Shown piece after piece: positions 25,264 through 33,459 of a stretch of 64,000 nucleotides of DNA. Each line of letters opens with the position of its first letter. Positions within the stretch are counted from its first letter, which is position 1. The notes under the pieces were generated by a model. It was not told where the DNA came from and did not search any database. It worked only from the letters and a program-made list of their open reading frames with translations. Source of the stretch: Mesorhizobium sp. (lineage in GTDB: Bacteria; Pseudomonadota; Alphaproteobacteria; Rhizobiales; Rhizobiaceae); NCBI GenBank assembly GCA_004020365.1, contig SAQR01000001.1, forward strand, positions 403,942 through 467,941. Direction: 5' to 3'. Position numbers and translations under genes: made by a program.

Positions 25264-26399
25264 GTGATCGATGTCAACTTGATGCGCGACCGCGAGATTG
25301 CGCTACATGACCTTACCGGGGCCGACGACGAGTATACGATCTACTACGACGAGACGAACAACATCCGTCGTCTGCACGTACGACCAGACGGGCTCAATGT
25401 GCGCGAGCCGAAGTGCTTTGTTGTCGGCGGCATCGCGCATCACGGAACGGCGCGACCACTGCCGCTTGACGAGCTTCGCTCGGCCCTGCGCGTCCAGCCG
25501 GGTGCGTCGGAGATCAAGCTGAAGCACGTGGCGACCGGGGAGTTCCTCGACTTGCTAAACGCGCCGCGGCTGGAGGTCTTTCTATCATGGCTTCTGGAAC
25601 AGGGACTGTTCGTCCACTATTCGGCGCTCGATCCTCTCTATTGGTCGATTGTCGATATCGTTGATTCGATGCTTACCGAGCACCGCGAGCAGATGCTGCT
25701 CGCGGTGAACCCGCAGCTCAAAAAACGATCTCTACACCGTCCTTCGCCACGACTACGACGGCACCGTCGATATCTTCCTGCGCTACCAGTACCCTGATAT
25801 CGGGCGAGAACAGCGGCCAGCCTTTGTGGCCGAGCTCCTCGATCTGCTGGAGCGCCGTCGCGATCTGCTCGCGCACTTCAACTACATGATGCTGAAGGGT
25901 GTGCTTCAGATTGCCGGGGGGCTCGATGCCCTTCCTTACCTCGACGACGAGCCACCTAACGTGCTCATCGAGAGTTTCGCGCCGTTTTATGTGCAGAGGC
26001 TGTGCCTCTTCAAAAATTCGCAGCACATCTTCGATGTCGAGGAGGTTGTGAAGGCGTATCTTGAGCGCACCTCCTTCATCGACGGCGATGATGAGCTGAA
26101 GCACTTCCGCTTCAGCGATTTCCCACGACGAAACCGGCATTCAAGTCTCCGATATCGTCATCGGCCTTCCTGGAAAATTCCTCACTTTCGTCTGCGCCTT
26201 GGACGACTCTGAGTTGGTGGCTGCGCGTGGGAGCCTGGGAGCACAGCATGAACGGAGCCTCAGACTCCTGAATACGCTGCTCGATCGGTCGATCGGTGAG
26301 AACAAGGCATTCGCCCACTACGTGCTGAGCTTGAGAGACAAGGAGGCCGCGGCCTACTTCCTCGATTCGGCGGATTCCCTTCGAGAGTTCGGGTCGTAG
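25264..26399 (+). pseudogene. Second DUF3800-like protein, frameshifted twice
   Basis: Three overlapping frames together give one ~378-residue protein. The first contains YTIYYDETNNIRRLHV (acidic DE motif of DUF3800) and REPKCFVVGGIAH, up to VNPQLK. An A6 run near 25720 then carries one A too many and the sense continues as NDLYTVLRHDYDGTVDIFLRYQYPDIGRE. Near 26123 one extra T (GATTTCCC) forces a further switch to SHDETGIQVSDIVIGLPGKFLTFVCA, the conserved C-terminal part. Both lesions are single insertions in homopolymers. A DUF3800 protein is an RNase H-like enzyme of unknown substrate. Confidence 0.7.
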
Positions 26400-26497
26400 G
26401 CTTTTTCGGCCTTGGGTGACCCGGCCGTTGCGACAGCTCGCGGTCCATGACGTCATCGCAGGATTGCCGGCCGATTGGGTGCCGCGCGGATCAAGCG

Positions 26498-26755
26498 CTA
26501 CAGCATGCGCCACGTGTAGGTTCCAGGTTGGTTGATTTTCTCGCCTGACGTCCCCGGTTCGCCACGCCAGTGATATTGGCCCCAAGCCGAGCCATAGGGC
26601 CACCGACCGATCTCGACGCGCTCGACGACGAGATAGTGTCCAGCGTCGGCGCTCCAGCTGTTCTTGACGACGCGGATGGGGAGCACTTCACCCGCCTCGC
26701 GCCAAAGCTGGAAGATATTCTTCCAGTCGACGTCTGGTTCAGTGTGGAGTCTCAT
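26498..26755 (-). CDS. Hypothetical protein, 85 residues
   Basis: MRLHTEPDVDWKNIFQLWRE..., ending GTYTWRML. Unusually rich in tryptophan and glycine (W.YGSAWGQYHWRGEPG). No family recognised, no signal peptide. The composition is protein-like and the frame is free of the arginine excess of shadow frames. It stands alone between decayed genes. Confidence 0.45.
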   Translation of the reverse strand: MRLHTEPDVDWKNIFQLWREAGEVLPIRVVKNSWSADAGHYLVVERVEIGRWPYGSAWGQYHWRGEPGTSGEKINQPGTYTWRML

Positions 26756-26918
26756 TCGCTCTCATCGCGCTTGGTGGGTTCTGATGTCCGAAGACCATGG
26801 CACGCTCGACGAGCGTGCACGCAGGCCGCCCAGATAGCCGCTCCTGGGAGAGCCGTTGCAGGCGTCGCAGTTGCCACAGCTTGAGCTTGTCCGCACAGTG
26901 CGGGCTGAGGCAACGCCG

Positions 26919-27323
26919 ATGACAGATCTGATTCCGCGAGCGATTACCGACGCTGTCGCAACTTTATGGCGGCGGCGTGGACCTAGACCGGACAATACCT
27001 TCGAGACGCCCGAGTTTCTCGGTCTCAAAGCGGCATGCATCGCTTCGTACCCGGTTGGCGGGGCGTTCTGGTTCACCATGTCGCTTTGGGAAATCCTCAG
27101 GTCGCTTGGCTGCCCGATGCTGCTGCCGGCGGACAAGCAGGATTTGGCTCTGACCGCCGACCTGGCGACCGAAAAGTTGCATCGGGCGATGACGGCAACA
27201 ATGACCAAGATTGTCCATCTCTGCCCGCTCGACTGGGCTGACCGGCCTCCATCCGTCGTGTTTGGTGGCAGACCGACGGGTTCGTCAGGCAGCACGGACC
27301 TTCCGAAGATGCCGGTTTGGTAA
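26919..27323 (+). CDS. Hypothetical protein, 134 residues
   Basis: From the ATG at 26919, MTDLIPRAITDAVATLWRRRG. The middle (PVGGAFWFTMSLWEILRSLGCPML) is hydrophobic enough for one membrane-associated helix. The rest is soluble. No family recognised. It converges on the E1-like gene of the ubiquitin-like operon. Longer upstream frames are possible but compositionally poor. Confidence 0.4.
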   Translation: MTDLIPRAITDAVATLWRRRGPRPDNTFETPEFLGLKAACIASYPVGGAFWFTMSLWEILRSLGCPMLLPADKQDLALTADLATEKLHRAMTATMTKIVHLCPLDWADRPPSVVFGGRPTGSSGSTDLPKMPVW

Positions 27324-27372
27324 CATGACAAGGACGTCAGCAGCGTGGTGGCCATGAGGTCTCGGGTGGAGC

Positions 27373-28716
27373 TTAGGCCAAGCGAAGCTCGATCCCGCCA
27401 AGCCCTTGGGTAGTAGGCGGGTTCAACGCACCGACATTGGCCGCGTCCGGAGCGTTAAGCTCGATCTGCATGATCCTGGGGGTCGAACACGTGGAGGCGA
27501 CGCGCAGCAGTTGCGCAATGGTCAGAGCACCGATGGCCGCGCCAACAAACGGCACGGCGGCGCTGGCCTCGGCAAGGGTGAAGGTGCCGCAGCCGTCGTA
27601 TTTCCTCGCGTACTCGCGATAGGCGGGCGTTTCGAGCATGGCATCGATGTTCTTGGGTTTCGCGGCATGAACCCATAGCCCGTTGGTGTCGGCACCCTTT
27701 GGCACCACACGGATCTGGCCGATCTCGAAGTCGAAGGCGCCGTGCCCGACACCGGCATCGATCATGAAACCATGGCCTGCTTTGGCGATCGCCAGCCGCG
27801 CTGTCGGCTCATCAAGGCTGGTCAGTACCACCGGCGGGTCATCGTCCGCGGGCTGCAGATCGCCATAGTTCCGGCGCTCGAGCAGCGATGTGGACCATCC
27901 CGCTCCCTCGAGCCACCGTGCAGCCACCCTGGCCTTCTTGTTTTCCTTCTCGAAGTCGAGCAGTTGCGTCACGAGACCCGTGCCGACGTTTTCTTCGCCG
28001 ACGGTCTGATCGTCCTGAAGGATTGCATGCGTGCCGGCGGCGGGAAGGAAGGCAAGGCTCCATAAGAAGCCCTGACCCAGGTGCCCGAGTCCAATCAGCC
28101 AAAGCGAGCGGGGAAGTGTCAGTACCGCCGGCGCTGGCGCCGGTTCGTCTCCGTGTAACCAAGGCTGCCAGAGGGAAATCACGGCACGGCGATTGACTGA
28201 ATGACGGCGTCCGATCGCGTTGGCGAAAATCTCGCGCACGGCGAGCGCCCCCGCAAACACCCCAGCGAGCGGGTTGCCGGAATCGCCGCAGAGCTCGTAA
28301 TCCCAGCCGGGCAGCACACCGGTGCTCCAACCGTTCCACCAGCAGCGCACGAAGGCCCCGGCAACGGGGGTGTTGCCGACGGCGATAACGTGGGTCACGC
28401 TTGACGGCATCAATACGGAAACCTGGGCTCCGCACGCCTCGGCGACTGCCGAGAGATCGCTCCCCAGGGCCAGTTTGGCCTCCAACGGAAGATCGTGTGG
28501 ACAGACGAGCGAGGCCTTGCCGAAGCACTTCACTGCGGTGTTGAGGGCGGTGACCACGGCTGCCTGTGCCGCCGCTGAGGCGATGACTTTACCGCTGGTG
28601 ACCACGGCAACGTGCACGGCATCCAGCGCAGCCGCAGCCTGGTCGAAATCGCGCCCGCTGCCGACGGCATCGGTAATGACTTTGGCGATGCGCGAGCGGC
28701 GGAGATGGGGGATCAT
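27373..28716 (-). CDS. ThiF/E1-like activating enzyme of a BIL-like ubiquitin system (BilC-type)
   Basis: 447 residues. The start at 28716 ([12 protein letters not shown]) overlaps the JAB gene stop as ATGA, so translation is coupled. The N-terminal part carries the conserved CGDSGNPLAGVFAGALAVREIFAN segment. The Rossmann nucleotide-binding motif LIGLGHLGQGFLWSLAF sits around residue 220, with LQDDQTVGEENVGTG after it and FVGAAIGALTIAQLLR near the C-terminus, the E1/ThiF adenylation architecture. It would adenylate the C-terminal glycine of the ubiquitin-like protein at the head of the operon. A single cysteine near residue 382 (DGCGTF) is a candidate thioester site. Confidence 0.75.
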   Translation of the reverse strand: MIPHLRRSRIAKVITDAVGSGRDFDQAAAALDAVHVAVVTSGKVIASAAAQAAVVTALNTAVKCFGKASLVCPHDLPLEAKLALGSDLSAVAEACGAQVSVLMPSSVTHVIAVGNTPVAGAFVRCWWNGWSTGVLPGWDYELCGDSGNPLAGVFAGALAVREIFANAIGRRHSVNRRAVISLWQPWLHGDEPAPAPAVLTLPRSLWLIGLGHLGQGFLWSLAFLPAAGTHAILQDDQTVGEENVGTGLVTQLLDFEKENKKARVAARWLEGAGWSTSLLERRNYGDLQPADDDPPVVLTSLDEPTARLAIAKAGHGFMIDAGVGHGAFDFEIGQIRVVPKGADTNGLWVHAAKPKNIDAMLETPAYREYARKYDGCGTFTLAEASAAVPFVGAAIGALTIAQLLRVASTCSTPRIMQIELNAPDAANVGALNPPTTQGLGGIELRLA

Positions 28717-29240
28717 TTCGACCTCCTGAGTCCGAGCAGCGGCACAGCTGCATAGGAGTGGTCGACCCACTTGCCGTTGCCAAGATACTCATACTGGCCA
28801 ATGCCGCCGGGGATCACTGAACCGGCAGCGAATTCGGGAAGAATGAAAGCGAAATGACCACCGCGTGGCATGACTGGATCCGCCTGGTCGGACGCGCTTT
28901 GTCCATAGTGACCAGGGTGGACATGCACGTCCGCAACGACACTGTGCCGGCGCTCGCGGCAAATTTCCCACAGGCGCGGCAACTTGTTGCCGTCGAAATG
29001 GACGATACCGCTATCGAGGGCGTGCGGATCGAGATCGTCGTAGTAGACGAACGCGCGGATGATCTTGGGTCCCTCGGCGGGAGCCTCGCCGATCAGGAAC
29101 GCACCGCTTTCACGTCTCCCGCCGAGCGTCCGGCGCTTCAGTTCCGTCACTCCCTTCAGCCATATGGTCTCGTTGCAGATAATGCGAGGCTTAGGCCGCC
29201 CTTGCAGCCAGCCAAAGAGCCTGTTCAGAAACGAGGGCAT
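28713..29240 (-). CDS. JAB/MPN (Mov34) metallo-isopeptidase (BilD-type)
   Basis: 175 residues from the ATG at 29240, which overlaps the end of the E2-like gene and has GGAG nearby. The JAMM zinc motif is intact: [14 protein letters not shown] (H-x-H-P, five residues, S-x2-D), with an upstream [11 protein letters not shown] glutamate. Such enzymes cleave ubiquitin-like proteins from targets or process their precursors. Operon position between E2- and E1-like genes fits a deconjugase of a bacterial ubiquitin-like antiphage system. Confidence 0.8.
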   Translation of the reverse strand: MPSFLNRLFGWLQGRPKPRIICNETIWLKGVTELKRRTLGGRRESGAFLIGEAPAEGPKIIRAFVYYDDLDPHALDSGIVHFDGNKLPRLWEICRERRHSVVADVHVHPGHYGQSASDQADPVMPRGGHFAFILPEFAAGSVIPGGIGQYEYLGNGKWVDHSYAAVPLLGLRRSK

Positions 29241-29691
29241 AGAGCTGCTCCATGATGAAAGTGATTGCCCGGTTCCGGTGCCAGGCTTCGTCGGGGCGCT
29301 TCCGCCACCAGTCATTGTGCTGGGCCGCGCCGCGGTTCCAGGCGCGGTAGATGCCGCCGTCGCTGTTGCCGTCGCCCCAGGCCTTGAGTGCTTCGACGAA
29401 GCCGGGGGCGCCTGCACTGGGTGCTGCGGGACGAGTGCCGTGTTGCGGATCGTCCCCATAGGTCCAACGCTCGACATAGGGACCAGGATCAGGGAAACCC
29501 GTGCACTCAAGACGGAAGTCGTGGGTGAAGGCTTCCGCATGACCAGTCACGACCCGGATGCGCACGAAGAGGTAAGGCCAGGCAACCGCGAGAATCTCCC
29601 AACGGCCCTCGTCGACGCCCGCAAGGAAACGAACCGAGTTCAACTGGTTGACCAGGGTCTTCTGTGCGGGCGTGATCTCGACCTCAGCCAT
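29191..29691 (-). CDS. E2-like (UBC-fold) conjugating protein (BilB-type), unusual active site
   Basis: 166 residues. [13 protein letters not shown] and [18 protein letters not shown] match the beta-strand and proline-rich signature of E2 proteins from prokaryotic ubiquitin-like operons, and the C-terminal [19 protein letters not shown] fits the terminal helix. The only cysteine is C63, inside the strand region. The loop where related proteins carry the catalytic cysteine reads [10 protein letters not shown]. It may be inactive, use C63, or belong to a divergent type. It overlaps the ubiquitin-like gene by 8 bp. Confidence 0.6.
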   Translation of the reverse strand: MAEVEITPAQKTLVNQLNSVRFLAGVDEGRWEILAVAWPYLFVRIRVVTGHAEAFTHDFRLECTGFPDPGPYVERWTYGDDPQHGTRPAAPSAGAPGFVEALKAWGDGNSDGGIYRAWNRGAAQHNDWWRKRPDEAWHRNRAITFIMEQLYALVSEQALWLAARAA

Positions 29692-30187
29692 TGGTGAAGT
29701 CCTTGAGGGTCAGGTCCAGCGTCAGCGAGCAACCCGGGTGCTTGACGTAGATGCCGAGCATCGCGTCCTTCGGCAGGGGCTGGTCGGCGTTCGGCAGCAT
29801 GAGATTGGCCTTCGCCGCGGTATTGTCATCAAGGTTGAAGCCACGCTTGCTGACCGCCCACTGCAGAACGCGCAGAATGGTGACCGCTGGCGAGAACTCC
29901 CGGCTCTTGGTGTCGCCGTCGTAGTTCACCTGAACCGCTACCCGGCGGCAGCGGTGAACCAGGATCGAGATGCCGCGGCGATCGCCGATGCCCGTCAGCG
30001 TCTCCTCGTTGTCGCGCTCGAACAAATGGGCCGTTTCGAAGCCCGGCTTGCCATGAGCGGCACGCAGGATGGCATCCAGATCAGAGGCCTCAATTTCGAG
30101 GTCCAAGTGCTCCTGCAGGTCCTCGAACTCAAGTTCGACGCGGACCTTGTGGTGATCGTCAGAGCCACCTTCGTTGTTGGTAGTCAT
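29684..30187 (-). CDS. Tandem ubiquitin-like protein (BilA-type)
   Basis: 167 residues. Two beta-grasp-like halves can be outlined: about residues 14-88 ([18 protein letters not shown] ... [10 protein letters not shown]) and 84-167 ([22 protein letters not shown] ... [18 protein letters not shown]). The protein ends in a lone glycine (DFTNG), as required for E1 activation. A double ubiquitin-like modifier followed by E2, JAB and E1 genes is the layout of the ISG15-like BIL antiphage systems, which attach the modifier to phage tail proteins. Assignment is from order and motifs. The sequence itself is divergent. Confidence 0.65.
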   Translation of the reverse strand: MTTNNEGGSDDHHKVRVELEFEDLQEHLDLEIEASDLDAILRAAHGKPGFETAHLFERDNEETLTGIGDRRGISILVHRCRRVAVQVNYDGDTKSREFSPAVTILRVLQWAVSKRGFNLDDNTAAKANLMLPNADQPLPKDAMLGIYVKHPGCSLTLDLTLKDFTNG

Positions 30188-30268
30188 TGCAATTCTCCGC
30201 AGCGCCCCGGGGTCCTTGCACGGGAAGGGCGGAGCAAAATCCCTTGGTCCCGGCGTTTCTGCGTGTTA

Positions 30269-30284
30269 TTCCCACTTTTGGGAA
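30269..30284. promoter_or_regulatory. Operator-like palindrome 1
   Basis: TTCCCA-CTTT-TGGGAA is a perfect 6-bp inverted repeat between the divergent ubiquitin-like operon and the HigB-like/Xre pair. A near-identical site lies 58 bp downstream. The likely reader is the adjacent Xre-ImmA protein. Confidence 0.55.
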
Positions 30285-30327
30285 CGCTGATTCTTATGGC
30301 ATGGCGCGAGGCCGAGTGCAATAGTCG

Positions 30328-30341
30328 TCCCATTTTTGGGA
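30328..30341. promoter_or_regulatory. Operator-like palindrome 2
   Basis: TCCCA-TTTT-TGGGA repeats the core of the site at 30269-30284 and lies 30 bp before the HigB-like start. Two copies of one palindrome in a divergent promoter region suggest cooperative repression. Confidence 0.55.
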
Positions 30342-30370
30342 ACCATTTTGTGTTGGAGCCGCGGTTTGCC

Positions 30371-30670
30371 ATGAAGCTGATGGGGATATCGAGGTTGCAC
30401 GAACTTGCGCGTCGTGCCCGCGACGGACTTGATGGAGCCGTACCGGCATTGGTTTCCGAACTCGAGGCAGGGTCATGGCGCTCGATGGCTGAAATCGCTC
30501 AGTTCTACCCGTCAGCTGTGATTGACGGCATCAAGGTCCGGATCCCGCTCAACGGCGGCTACCGGGTCGATCTCCTCGCTGACTGCGAGGCGCAGATGGT
30601 TCTCATCGAATATGCGGGGGCGACTAGTGGGGCACGCACCACCGGCAAAGCAGGGAGCAAGGTGACATGA
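30371..30670 (+). CDS. HigB-like toxin of a toxin-antitoxin pair
   Basis: 99 residues, MKLMGISRLHELARRARDG. Segments ELEAGSWRSMAEIAQFYPSA and IPLNGGYRVDLLADCEAQMVLIEYAG follow the HigB/RelE-fold layout (W..., Y/F..., then I.GN.YRL... and a final beta strand). The usual end motif G-T-H-x-E-Y-D is replaced by GATSGART, so the classical catalytic His/Tyr are not seen and the RNase activity is doubtful. The stop overlaps the start of the next gene (ATGA), typical of toxin-antitoxin operons. Confidence 0.6.
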   Translation: MKLMGISRLHELARRARDGLDGAVPALVSELEAGSWRSMAEIAQFYPSAVIDGIKVRIPLNGGYRVDLLADCEAQMVLIEYAGATSGARTTGKAGSKVT

Positions 30671-31815
30671 CGGTTCGACCTATACGCACGGACGGGGACT
30701 ACCAATCGGCACTCAAGCGTGCCGCGGCGCTGTTCGGGCAGAACAGCCCAAAGGACCGCGACGAGCTCGACGTGCTGCAGGCCGTAATCGAACGATGGGA
30801 GCGATCGCGGCACCCTGTCGAGGCAGCCACGCCTGCGGAGGCGATCAAGTTTCGCATGGCGCAGGAGGGATTGTCGCAACGCGATCTGATTCCATACCTA
30901 GGGAGCAAATCGCGCGTATCCGAAATACTCAACGGTCAGCGACAGCCCACTGTTGATCAGATCAGGGCACTGCATCAGCACTTAGGCATTCCTGTTACCT
31001 CGCTGATTGGCACGTCCAGGCACGAGCCTGCGGCCGGTCCGTCGAGCACCTCGTTAGCGGCTGAGGGAAAGCTCCGTAGGCTTGGCGTAATGAAAGGGAA
31101 GGAGAATCTTGCCGGTTTTTTGTCGCGTTCGAAGGCTTCTGCTCCGGCAATCGCCATGTTGCGCAAGACCAGAACTGAGCGCACCAACGCGAAGACGGAC
31201 ATGGCGGCGCTGGAAGCATGGTGTGCGGCCGTATTGGTTCGTGCAGAAAAGATAACTATCAAGAAGACTGAGATCAGCGATCCTGAGAAAGCGGCGCGGC
31301 GACTGGCACAACTGAGCCCGTTGCCCGACTGGCAGGATCAGCTCGTCGCCGCGCTGCATCGTATGGGGATAATATTGGTCATATTGGAACACCTGCCGGG
31401 AACGTTTCTTGACGGCGCCGCGATGCGCCGTGGCGATGGTATTCCGGTGATAGCTCTGACCCTTCGTCACGATCGTTTAGACAATTTCTGGTTTACGCTA
31501 TTGCATGAGTTCGCCCACGTGGTTTGCCATTTGAGTACTGATCGACAAGTCATTCTGGACGATCTGGATGTGGCGAGTTCGGAAGCCATAGAAGCGGAGG
31601 CGGACTCGTTTGCAAGAAACGCTCTTATCCCACCCGCCATGTGGAAGGGGATCGACAAGGACAGCAGCACGGAGGAGGTACTTGAGGCGGCGCAGAAGGC
31701 TGGCGTGCATCCTGCGATTGCCGCCGGCCGCTGGCGGTTCCAGCATTCGGACTATCGCCGCTTTTCCAAGCTGATCGGTCGGGGCGAGGTGAAAAGCGCT
31801 CTTATGTCGGCCTAA
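30667..31815 (+). CDS. Xre HTH protein fused to ImmA/IrrE metalloprotease (HigA-like antitoxin)
   Basis: 382 residues. An HTH lies at about residues 65-110 (GLSQRDLIPYLGSKSRVSEILNGQR), preceded by a HigA-like N-terminus. The ImmA/IrrE domain follows, with the zinc motif LLHEFAHVV at about residue 280 and EAEADSFARNALIP as the third ligand region. It probably represses the operon through the two TTCCCA palindromes and may be released by proteolysis or stress. Its position head to head with the ubiquitin-like operon makes it a candidate regulator of that operon too. Confidence 0.8.
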   Translation: MTVRPIRTDGDYQSALKRAAALFGQNSPKDRDELDVLQAVIERWERSRHPVEAATPAEAIKFRMAQEGLSQRDLIPYLGSKSRVSEILNGQRQPTVDQIRALHQHLGIPVTSLIGTSRHEPAAGPSSTSLAAEGKLRRLGVMKGKENLAGFLSRSKASAPAIAMLRKTRTERTNAKTDMAALEAWCAAVLVRAEKITIKKTEISDPEKAARRLAQLSPLPDWQDQLVAALHRMGIILVILEHLPGTFLDGAAMRRGDGIPVIALTLRHDRLDNFWFTLLHEFAHVVCHLSTDRQVILDDLDVASSEAIEAEADSFARNALIPPAMWKGIDKDSSTEEVLEAAQKAGVHPAIAAGRWRFQHSDYRRFSKLIGRGEVKSALMSA

Positions 31816-31955
31816 GCCTCAATATCGCTTTTGGCGCACAACATCCAACACGTTTGCAATCTGTGCCATGGTCACATTGCACAGATGCGCCGATTTGGCG
31901 CGAGCTACCAAACGTAATTGGGTACTGGGTGGTGGATTGTGGATAAGGGGGAGGT

Positions 31956-33146
31956 ATGGCCGGTCAGGGGGCAACGCTTACGGTCCAAGAGAAGCGCGTA
32001 GCGAAGGCGCTCCTCAACAAGCAGTGGGCCAACCAGGACGTGCAAGCCTGGATCAACGCAAACCGGAAGAAGTCGGTCAACTTCGCCCGCATCTCAGCGG
32101 TGAAGCAGGATGCCGCTCAGCAACCGGCGACTGAGGCCGAGGTCGACTACTTCATGCTGCATAAGAAGGCCTTCGACCCGCAGACGGGCCTCAACCGTTA
32201 CGACGATGAGCGGCTCATCCGTGCCCGCGAGGCCATGATCCTCGCCGTGCAGATATACAACAGCGCCGCGCTCAAGTTCAAAGCGGAAGTCTTCTGCGTC
32301 CTCTCGAGCGTCGCGTGGACCTACCTTCTCCACGAGCACTATGACCGGAAGGGCGTCATTGTCGTCGATGCCGACGGGAACTCGCTCCTGTTGGGCCAGA
32401 TGATCGAGCGGGGGGACTGCCCGCTCTCACCCGGCACGCGAGACAACCTTCGCGTGATGAAGAAGCTGCGCGACAAGGTAGAGCACGTGCTGCTCGGGAA
32501 GGCCGACCTCCAGTGGATGGCTCTTTTCCAGGCCAACTGCCTCAACTTCGATAAGGCCTTATGCGACCTGTTCGGAGCGCAGCTGACCCTTTCGCACGAA
32601 CTGTCGTTCGCGCTCCAGTTCGCGCGCCTCAACATCGAACAGGCGTCGATCGTGAATCAGTACGAAATCCCTGAACATATCGCGGCGGTAGACGCTCACC
32701 TGATGGAGGGGCTCACGCCGGAACAGAAGGCGAGCATCGAGTTCCAGTTCCGCGTCATTTACACGCTCGACAATGCCGCGAAGAGCAAAGCGCACTTCCA
32801 GTTCTTCAAGCCAGATTCAGCGGAGGGGAAGGAAATTCATAATGTGCTCGGCTATCTCAAGGCGGCTGACGAAATGTACCCGTTTAAGGCCGGGAAGGTG
32901 GTCGACCTCGTCAAAGATAAGTCGGGTCTAGCCTTTACGGGCAATGACCACATTCGAGCGTGGCGACACTATCAGGTGCGCCCGAAGACCAAAGCTGCGA
33001 ACCCCGAGAACACCAACAAAGAGTACTGCCTCTATCATGCCGCGCACGGCGACTACACGTACTCGCAGGCTTGGGTGAACAAGCTCGCAGAAGACATCGC
33101 CGACCCGGTGAAGCTCGCGGCCATTCGTGCCGTGAAGGTCTGGTAG
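31956..33146 (+). CDS. DUF3644 (HEPN-like) protein
   Basis: 396 residues with a strong AAGGGGGAGG ribosome-binding site. LIRAREAMILAVQIYNSAALKFKAEVF and WTYLLHEHYDRKG are typical of DUF3644, a HEPN-related family seen in defence islands. The HEPN R-x4-H signature is visible as RDKVEH (R172, H177), consistent with an RNase. The rest is helical, with a C-terminal WRHYQVRP.TKAANPENTNKEYCLYH domain. It follows the toxin-antitoxin pair and precedes the integrase. Role as an abortive-infection effector is inference. Confidence 0.7.
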   Translation: MAGQGATLTVQEKRVAKALLNKQWANQDVQAWINANRKKSVNFARISAVKQDAAQQPATEAEVDYFMLHKKAFDPQTGLNRYDDERLIRAREAMILAVQIYNSAALKFKAEVFCVLSSVAWTYLLHEHYDRKGVIVVDADGNSLLLGQMIERGDCPLSPGTRDNLRVMKKLRDKVEHVLLGKADLQWMALFQANCLNFDKALCDLFGAQLTLSHELSFALQFARLNIEQASIVNQYEIPEHIAAVDAHLMEGLTPEQKASIEFQFRVIYTLDNAAKSKAHFQFFKPDSAEGKEIHNVLGYLKAADEMYPFKAGKVVDLVKDKSGLAFTGNDHIRAWRHYQVRPKTKAANPENTNKEYCLYHAAHGDYTYSQAWVNKLAEDIADPVKLAAIRAVKVW

Positions 33147-33166
33147 GCGAAGCCGTCCAGTACGGT

Positions 33167-33459
33167 TTAGCACGGCCGCAGGATGTTCCAATTTTCAAAC
33201 TTGAGGTGCACTTTGAGCGGTGGCTGGTAGGGGCAGGTGTGCGCATTGATATCGTGCTGTTTAGCACAAGGTCTGCGGCCACGGCCGACTTTTCGAGCCT
33301 TCGTAGTTGGGCCTCCGGTTGAGCCGGCGGATTATTGCTGATCGACTCGAGGCGCCCGCTTTGAAAGTCCGCCCAGATCAAATCACATTCAATCGGCTCG
33401 CCTTCATCATTGATACTGAGCGTTCCGGTCTGAACGCCGTCGGCGTGGGAATTGGCCAT
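33167..33459 (-). pseudogene. Small island gene, frameshifted
   Basis: MANSHADGVQTGTLSINDEG and IECDLIWADFQSGRLESISN read well up to SAVAADLVL. There one A appears lost (CTAAACAG) and the sense resumes in another frame as KQHDINAHTCPYQPPLKVHL to a stop at 33167-33169. About 97 residues in total. No family recognised. Its start overlaps the end of the integrase by ~50 bp, a position often held by a small accessory gene. Confidence 0.4.
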
